Below, piece after piece: positions 59,562 to 64,000 of a stretch of DNA of 64,000 bases. Position 1 is the stretch's first letter; each line of letters begins with the position of its first letter. Made by a program: the position numbers and the translations under genes. The notes under the pieces were generated by a model, which was not told the origin of the DNA, ran no database searches, and was given only the letters and a program-made list of their open reading frames with translations. This stretch comes from Actinacidiphila yanglinensis (lineage in GTDB: Bacteria; Actinomycetota; Actinomycetes; Streptomycetales; Streptomycetaceae). The stretch is from assembly GCF_900107965.1 (NCBI RefSeq), contig NZ_FNVU01000030.1, positions 37,517 through 101,516 on the forward strand, in the 5' to 3' direction.

Positions 59562-61265
59562 TTGAACCTTACGCGCTGGAGCGCCCGGCTCCCCGGAACA
59601 CAGCGACGCAGTGCCGTACCAGCAGCGCGCGGCAAGGCCGGCGACCCCATGCCCGGCGGCATCGGCACCGCTGCCGGCGACGGCGCACCCGACAGCGACG
59701 GCCACCCGCCTCCGGCGGTCCCGGCCGACGCCACCCCCGCGAGCGAGAAGTCGGTCCGCGGGGTACTCAGCCGACTCCCGGCACTCATCGCGGTCACCCG
59801 CGGCCCGGCCCATCGCGTGCGCTTCGTCAACGACGCCTACACCGAGGTCTTCGGCCCCCGCACCACCGGGACACCCGCCCGCGACGCCCTGCCCGAACTC
59901 GACGAACTCGGCCTGCTCCCGCTGATGGACCAGGTCCACCGCAGCGGCAAACCGCGCACCGTCAAAGCCCGCAAGGTCACGCAGGGCTCACCGGCCGGCC
60001 CGGGAACCCCCGCCCGCCAGGGCTACTTCACCTTCACCTGCACCCCCGTCCACCACGGCGACCCGGACCCCGAGAACCGCGGCGTCCTCGTCTTCGGCGC
60101 CGACGTCACCGACCAGGTGCAGTCCGCCGAGCGCCTCCGCGAGAGCGAGCGCCGCCTCCACGACACGGCCGTCACCCTCCAACGCAGCCTCCTCCCGCAG
60201 GAACTCGAACAACCCGACGACCTGCGCGTCGCCGCCACCTACCAGCCCGGCGGCACCGACGCCGCGGTCGGCGGCGACTGGTACGACGTCATCACCCTCG
60301 GCGCGGGCCGCACCGCCCTGGTCATCGGCGACGTCATGGGCCGCGGGGTACGCGCCGCCGCCGTGATGGGCCAGCTCCGCACCGCGGTACGCGCCTACGC
60401 CCGGCTCGACCTGCCTCCGCACGAGGTCATCCAGCTCCTCGACGAGCTCGCCGCCGAGATCGACGCGACCCAGATCGCCACCTGCGTCTACGCCGTCCAC
60501 GACCCCAGCGAGGGCCGCCTGCACTACGCCAGCGCCGGCCACCTCCCCATCCTCATCCGGGACCCCGACGGCACCGTGCACTGCGTCGAGGAACCCACCG
60601 GACCACCCCTGGGCACCGGCGGCTGGATCCACACCTCCGGCACCGTCCCGCTCGGACCCGGCTGCACCGCCGTCCTCTACACCGACGGGCTCATCGAACG
60701 CCGCGACCAGGACATCGACGAAGGCGTCGCCGCCCTCACCCGCGCCCTGGCCGGCGCCACCGGCGCACCCCAGGTGATCTGCGACCGGCTGCTGCGCTCG
60801 CTCGGCGTCACCTCGGAACACGACGACGACGTGGCGGTGCTCGTCCTGCAGTACCCCGAGCACACCGGGTCCGACGCCGAACTCTTCCGCAACGCGTCCC
60901 TCGACCTCCTCGGCGGCATCGAGGCCGCACCCCGCGCCCGCGCCTTCGCCTCCGGGGTGCTCGCCTCCTGGCGCTTCCCGAACGAACTGCGCGACCTCGG
61001 GGTCCTCGCGGCCAGCGAACTGGTCGCCAACTCGCTCAAGCACGGGGTGCCGCCCATGCGGCTGCGGCTGCGCCGCACCGACCGCCGCCTGATCATCGAG
61101 GTCACCGACGGCGACGAGCACCTCCCGCGCCGCCGCCGCGCCGAACCCGGCGATGAAGCCGGCCGCGGCATCTCGATCATCGCGACCATCGCCACCGGCT
61201 GGGGCTCCCGCCGCACCCCGGGCGGCGGCAAGGCCGTCTGGTGCGAGTTCGCCCTGCCGACGTGA
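59562..61265 (+). CDS. PAS-SpoIIE phosphatase-HATPase regulator
   Basis: A 567-residue signalling protein: disordered N-terminus (1-60), PAS domain (about 68-190: RLPALIAVTRGPAHRVRFVNDAYTEVFG...GVLVFGADVTDQ), SpoIIE-type PP2C phosphatase (about 205-435: VGGDWYDVITLG, VIGDVMGRGVRAAAVM, LYTDGLIERR, DDDVAVLVL) and a C-terminal RsbW-like HATPase (ASELVANSLKHG, GRGISIIATIA). Such fusions switch anti-sigma antagonists by dephosphorylation and phosphorylation; BldG at 29.6 kb is one conceivable substrate type, but no specific partner is adjacent. TTG at 59562 has GAGGA 9 nt upstream; ATG at 59649 is an alternative. Confidence 0.9.
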   Translation: MNLTRWSARLPGTQRRSAVPAARGKAGDPMPGGIGTAAGDGAPDSDGHPPPAVPADATPASEKSVRGVLSRLPALIAVTRGPAHRVRFVNDAYTEVFGPRTTGTPARDALPELDELGLLPLMDQVHRSGKPRTVKARKVTQGSPAGPGTPARQGYFTFTCTPVHHGDPDPENRGVLVFGADVTDQVQSAERLRESERRLHDTAVTLQRSLLPQELEQPDDLRVAATYQPGGTDAAVGGDWYDVITLGAGRTALVIGDVMGRGVRAAAVMGQLRTAVRAYARLDLPPHEVIQLLDELAAEIDATQIATCVYAVHDPSEGRLHYASAGHLPILIRDPDGTVHCVEEPTGPPLGTGGWIHTSGTVPLGPGCTAVLYTDGLIERRDQDIDEGVAALTRALAGATGAPQVICDRLLRSLGVTSEHDDDVAVLVLQYPEHTGSDAELFRNASLDLLGGIEAAPRARAFASGVLASWRFPNELRDLGVLAASELVANSLKHGVPPMRLRLRRTDRRLIIEVTDGDEHLPRRRRAEPGDEAGRGISIIATIATGWGSRRTPGGGKAVWCEFALPT

Positions 61266-61321
61266 CCGGCGCCGGGCCGGACTGAGCCCGGCCCGGAACG
61301 CCGCCTCACCGGACGGGACCG

Positions 61322-61350
61322 GCGCGTCCCCGGCTCAGCAGGGGACGCGC
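61322..61350. terminator. Convergent terminator overlapping the MFS stop
   Basis: GCGCGTCCCC (61322-61331) pairs perfectly with GGGGACGCGC (61341-61350); the MFS stop codon lies in the loop. A second GC stem (CCGGGC/GCCCGG, about 61272-61292) follows the PAS-SpoIIE gene. Confidence 0.6.
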
Positions 61351-62654
61351 TCGGCCTCCAGCGGCTCCGGGCGGACGGACCGCGCCACGACATGGGCCAC
61401 CGGCAGCGGGCGGTCCTGCGCCGGCGCGAGATGCCGCGCCATCCGCAGCGCCGTCACCGAGATCGCCAGCGAGCACACCACGAGCATCACGATGTACGCG
61501 TCATACGCCCCGGCCGCCGCGATCACACCGGCCACCGCCGGACCCAGCGCCAGCGCGAGCTGCTTCACCAGCGCGAACGCCGAGTTGTACTGCCCGACCA
61601 TCCGCTCCGGCGCCAGATCGGCCACCAGCGGGTTCACGGTGGGAGCCAGCATCGCCTCGCCGAGCCCGAACAGCGCGTACGTGGAGATGATCGCCGCGAC
61701 CGCCAGCGTGTGGCTGCCGTGCATCAGGCCGGACACACCGGCCGCCACCCATGCCACCGCCCACACCAGACCGACTCCGGCGATCACCCTGCTGCGCCGC
61801 CGCCGCTCCACCAGGCGCAGCACCACGAACTGCGCCAGCACCACCACCGCGGTGTTGGCCGCGAGCGCGGCACCCAGCGTGGCCGGCGAGATGTGCGTGA
61901 CCTCCACCGCGAACGCCGAGAGCCCCGATTCGAACTGCCCGTAGCACGCGAAGAACATCACGAACCCGAGCACGCAGACCCTCACCATCGCCCGGTCCCG
62001 CAGCAGCGTGCGCCAACCGCTCTCGGCGCCCTCGGAGCCGTCGCCGGCCGAGGACCGCCCGGCGGCGACCACGCGCGGCGCGCCCGGCACCCGCGCCGTC
62101 GCGACCACCGCGCCGAGCACCAGGAACATCGCGGCCTCGATCGCGAACAGCCGGATGAACGACGACGGGTGCGAGGTGTCCACGATCAGCCCCCCGATCA
62201 GCCCGCCGACGCCCAGCCCCAGGTTGTTCAGGAAGAACTGCATGGCGAACGCCCGCGACCGCGTCGCCGTGGTCGAGCACCACACGATCATCGTCGCCAG
62301 CGCCGGCTGCACCACGGCTATCCCCGCGCCCAGCGCGCCGGCCGCCGCGATCACGCCCACCTCGCTGCCGGACAGGCCGAGCCCGAGCGAGCCGGACGCG
62401 GCCAGCACGGTGCCCGCGACGGCGACCGGCACCGGACCGCGCCGGTCGATCGCCCGGCCGGTGAAGGGCAGCACGAAGAGCGCGGCGACGGCGAACATCG
62501 CCAGCACCGCGCCGGCGACACCGGCACCGAGCCCGCGCACCTGCGACACGTAGACGAAGGTGAAGGGCACGGTGAATCCGTTGCCGAACGCACTCAACGC
62601 GTTCCCCAGCTGGATACGGCGCAGCGCGGCGCCCATCGCGGTGTTCACACTCAC
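61335..62654 (-). CDS. Major facilitator superfamily efflux transporter
   Basis: A 439-residue, 12-helix MFS protein (DHA1-like): motif A region PFTGRAIDRRGPVPV between helices 2 and 3, and the first helix LGNALSAFGNGFTVPFTFVYVSQVRG. A cytoplasmic central loop (about 195-215) is Ser/Gly-rich. GTG at 62654. It is divergent from a MarR gene across a 195-bp AT-richer region with repeat elements, the classic arrangement of a drug or aromatic-compound pump with its repressor. Substrate unknown. Confidence 0.9.
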   Translation of the reverse strand: MSVNTAMGAALRRIQLGNALSAFGNGFTVPFTFVYVSQVRGLGAGVAGAVLAMFAVAALFVLPFTGRAIDRRGPVPVAVAGTVLAASGSLGLGLSGSEVGVIAAAGALGAGIAVVQPALATMIVWCSTTATRSRAFAMQFFLNNLGLGVGGLIGGLIVDTSHPSSFIRLFAIEAAMFLVLGAVVATARVPGAPRVVAAGRSSAGDGSEGAESGWRTLLRDRAMVRVCVLGFVMFFACYGQFESGLSAFAVEVTHISPATLGAALAANTAVVVLAQFVVLRLVERRRRSRVIAGVGLVWAVAWVAAGVSGLMHGSHTLAVAAIISTYALFGLGEAMLAPTVNPLVADLAPERMVGQYNSAFALVKQLALALGPAVAGVIAAAGAYDAYIVMLVVCSLAISVTALRMARHLAPAQDRPLPVAHVVARSVRPEPLEAERVPC

Positions 62655-62769
62655 CTCACTCGATCACGGTCGCCCCCTGTCCGGGGACGACGCAGCTTCG
62701 ACCACCCCTGAACGGTCCGGCCTTGAGCGGCACCGCCATCCATGCTGACGCATCAGCTTCGGAGTGAAG

Positions 62770-62819
62770 ACTTCAGAACTAAACTTCGAATCTAAAGACT
62801 ACATGGCGAAGGGCTTTAG
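62770..62819. promoter_or_regulatory. Candidate MarR operator between MFS and MarR genes
   Basis: An AT-rich stretch with a 13-bp direct repeat (ACTTCAGAACTAA, ACTTCGAATCTAA at 62770 and 62783) and an inverted repeat CTAAAG (62792-62797) / CTTTAG (62814-62819) that overlaps the -35 of the MarR promoter. Confidence 0.5.
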
Positions 62820-62843
62820 TGCAATGTCTTTCCGTGGCATACT
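62815..62843 (+). promoter_or_regulatory. Promoter of the MarR gene (leaderless)
   Basis: TTTAGT (62815-62820), 17-bp spacer, CATACT (62838-62843); the -10 ends 6 nt before the ATG and no Shine-Dalgarno is present. Confidence 0.5.
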
Positions 62844-62849
62844 CAGGGC

Positions 62850-63410
62850 ATGACCTCTGCTGCGGGCCCTGCGGGCGCCCCCCAGGAGCTGGACCTCGAC
62901 GAACAGATCGCGGCGTACCAGCGCGAGTTCCCCGAGGTCGATCCCCAGGTCGAGAAGGTCGTCACCGCCCTCGGCCGGCTCAACCGCCGGATGAACGTCG
63001 CGTACGGCCGCCAGCTCGTGGACCTCGGCATCAGCAACTCCGAGTGGGAGGTCCTCAAGGCCCTGGTCGTCGTCGGCCGGCCCTACCAGCTCGGACCGGG
63101 CGACCTCGCGAAGCGGCTCGGCCTCACGCCCGCCGCCATGACCCATCGGATCGACCGCATGGTGACCGAGGGACTGGTCACCCGCGAGCGGGACGAGTCG
63201 AACCGGGTCCGCGTCATCGTGGAGCTCACCGACGAGGGCCGGGAGAAGTGGCTCCAGACCATGCGCCTCGCCGCGGCCTTCGAGGACGAGCTGCTCCAGG
63301 ACCTCACCCCCGTCGAACGCGCGGCGCTCGGCGAGATCCTCACCCGCCTGCTCCGCCGGGTGGAGTCCGACCAGCCCGACGCGGGCGGCCGGCTGGAAGA
63401 CCTCGACTGA
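62850..63410 (+). CDS. MarR-family transcription regulator
   Basis: A 186-residue winged-helix regulator: N-terminal helix with acidic residues, the DNA-binding part YQLGPGDLAKRLGLTPAAMTHRIDRMVTEGLVTRERDESNRVRVIVELTDEGRE, and a C-terminal dimerisation helix. The wing residues DESNRVR correspond to the DxRxxxV wing of MarR proteins. It probably represses the divergent MFS pump and itself; the inducing ligand is unknown. Confidence 0.92.
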   Translation: MTSAAGPAGAPQELDLDEQIAAYQREFPEVDPQVEKVVTALGRLNRRMNVAYGRQLVDLGISNSEWEVLKALVVVGRPYQLGPGDLAKRLGLTPAAMTHRIDRMVTEGLVTRERDESNRVRVIVELTDEGREKWLQTMRLAAAFEDELLQDLTPVERAALGEILTRLLRRVESDQPDAGGRLEDLD

Positions 63411-63440
63411 CGGATCGGCCCGAGGATCGCACCGCCCGCA

Positions 63441-63455
63441 CCCCTCTTCCAGGGG
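63441..63455 (+). terminator. Weak hairpin after the MarR gene
   Basis: CCCCT-cttcc-AGGGG, 5-bp stem, 30 bp after the stop and just upstream of the first rRNA promoter. Confidence 0.35.
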
Positions 63456-63470
63456 TCCGGCGGACCGAGG

Positions 63471-63499
63471 TTGACACGGGTTGAACGGACGCGTAACGT
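63471..63499 (+). promoter_or_regulatory. rRNA operon promoter 1
   Basis: -35 TTGACA (63471-63476), 17-bp spacer, -10 TAACGT (63494-63499), a near-consensus housekeeping promoter. Confidence 0.7.
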
Positions 63500-63650
63500 A
63501 CCGCGAGCTGTCCGACGTGAGTGCCGATCCAGGTCGGTCCCCGGGCGGCCATCCTGCAGGAACCTCTCGACTCGAAGCCGCTTCGGCGTGCTCTCGTTTC
63601 GATGTGCGCTTTTGCGGAATGCGAGTGGAGTTTCGAAGCGCCCGGCCGAT

Positions 63651-63679
63651 TTGGTCGGACGGGACGGTTCCGCTAAAGT
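63651..63679 (+). promoter_or_regulatory. rRNA operon promoter 2
   Basis: -35 TTGGTC (63651-63656), 17-bp spacer, -10 TAAAGT (63674-63679). Confidence 0.65.
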
Positions 63680-63732
63680 CTCACTCGTCGGAACGGCCGA
63701 AGGGCCGGAAAGACAAGCCCCGCTGACTGGGG

Positions 63733-63761
63733 GTCAGGCACTGGAAAGCGTCTGATAGAGT
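63733..63761 (+). promoter_or_regulatory. rRNA operon promoter 3
   Basis: -10 TAGAGT (63756-63761) preceded at 17 bp by a poor -35 (GTCAGG). The TCTGATAGAGT context is common before actinobacterial rRNA genes. Confidence 0.5.
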
Positions 63762-64000
63762 CGGAACACAACGAAGGGAAAGCCCGGAGGGGCCCGGAAG
63801 GGCAGCCGATGGCAGCTTCCGTTTCTTGAGAACTCAACAGCGTGCCAAAAGTCAACGCCAGATATGTTGATACCCCGTCCGGATCGGTTTTCCGATCGGG
63901 ATGTGGTTCCTTTGAAAAAGTCCTTTCCTGCCCGTTGGGGTGGGGGAGGCGACACAGCGAGGACGCTGTGCACCCGGGGATTATTCCTCCTCGTGGTGCC
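63762..64000 (+). other. rRNA operon leader (antitermination and processing region)
   Basis: Transcribed leader upstream of 16S rRNA. Seen: TTCTTGAGAACTCAACAG (63826-63843), the conserved actinobacterial leader element acting like boxA/boxB in antitermination; the AT-richer region GTCAACGCCAGATATGTTGA; and a GATCGG-TTTT-CCGATC hairpin (63882-63897). The 5' end of mature 16S rRNA (AGAGTTTGATC) is not reached. No protein gene lies between 63411 and 64000. Confidence 0.85.

Noticed and set aside
63900..64000. Start of the 16S rRNA gene
   Set aside because: The conserved AGAGTTTGATC sequence is not reached before the window ends, so only the leader is annotated.

Overview
The window is high-GC actinobacterial DNA (GC-rich third codon positions, frequent GTG/TTG starts, ATGA/GTGA gene overlaps). 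It almost certainly comes from the Streptomycetaceae (Streptomyces or a close relative). The gene set supports this: bldG with its anti-sigma partner, Crp, the Ssd/Tad pilus cluster beside a DUF1998 helicase, a K+-independent H+-pyrophosphatase, topA followed by an MFS-thymidylate kinase fusion, and an AfsR/SARP-type regulator. From memory, the order crp-nth-nhaA-acsA-ssd/tad-helicase-bldG-hppA-topA-tmk resembles one core-chromosome segment of S. coelicolor. I saw no mobile element, CRISPR array, tRNA gene or prophage.

Layout. 1-1.3 kb: end of class II aldolase fba and a DUF3151 gene. 1.5-5.8 kb: a DUF3152 protein with a metzincin-type zinc motif, then a three-gene kynurenine operon (tryptophan to anthranilate). 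5.8-9.6 kb: crp divergent from nth, a NUDIX hydrolase and a MarP-like membrane serine protease. 10-20 kb: an epoxide-hydrolase-like enzyme, a holin-X membrane protein, nhaA, acsA, a SulP-STAS-carbonic anhydrase fusion, a CooC-like ATPase, and divergently a Fic-like protein with a degenerate active-site motif. 20-29.5 kb: a HAD phosphatase, then the Tad/Flp pilus operon (ssd, tadA, tadB, tadC, a DUF4244 pilin, TadE, a second TadE-like gene without the expected stop) running into a convergent DEAD/DEAH helicase. 29.6-35.7 kb: bldG, an anti-sigma kinase, hppA, a lipoprotein and a methyltransferase. 35.8-43.9 kb: two small membrane proteins and a MacAB-like export operon (lipoprotein, adaptor, ATPase, permease) divergent from an OmpR-type two-component system. 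44-54.7 kb: topA, MFS-tmk, a SARP-type regulator and a FrnE/DsbA-like oxidoreductase. 54.7-63.4 kb: a one-polypeptide sigma factor/anti-sigma/membrane/carbohydrate-binding protein, TetR, NADH dehydrogenase II, a PAS-SpoIIE-HATPase protein, and an MFS pump divergent from its likely MarR repressor. 63.4-64 kb: promoters and leader of an rRNA operon whose 16S gene begins just past the window.

How they fit. Most genes are housekeeping or conserved signalling genes. Several form complete small systems: tryptophan degradation; a Tad pilus or secretion machine; sensor-controlled export, where the exporter's lipoprotein and the kinase sensor share a Cys/His module; and an extracellular-glycan-to-transcription circuit compressed into one chain. 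About a dozen genes appear to have leaderless starts, with a TAnnnT-like -10 hexamer 6-8 nt before the start codon.
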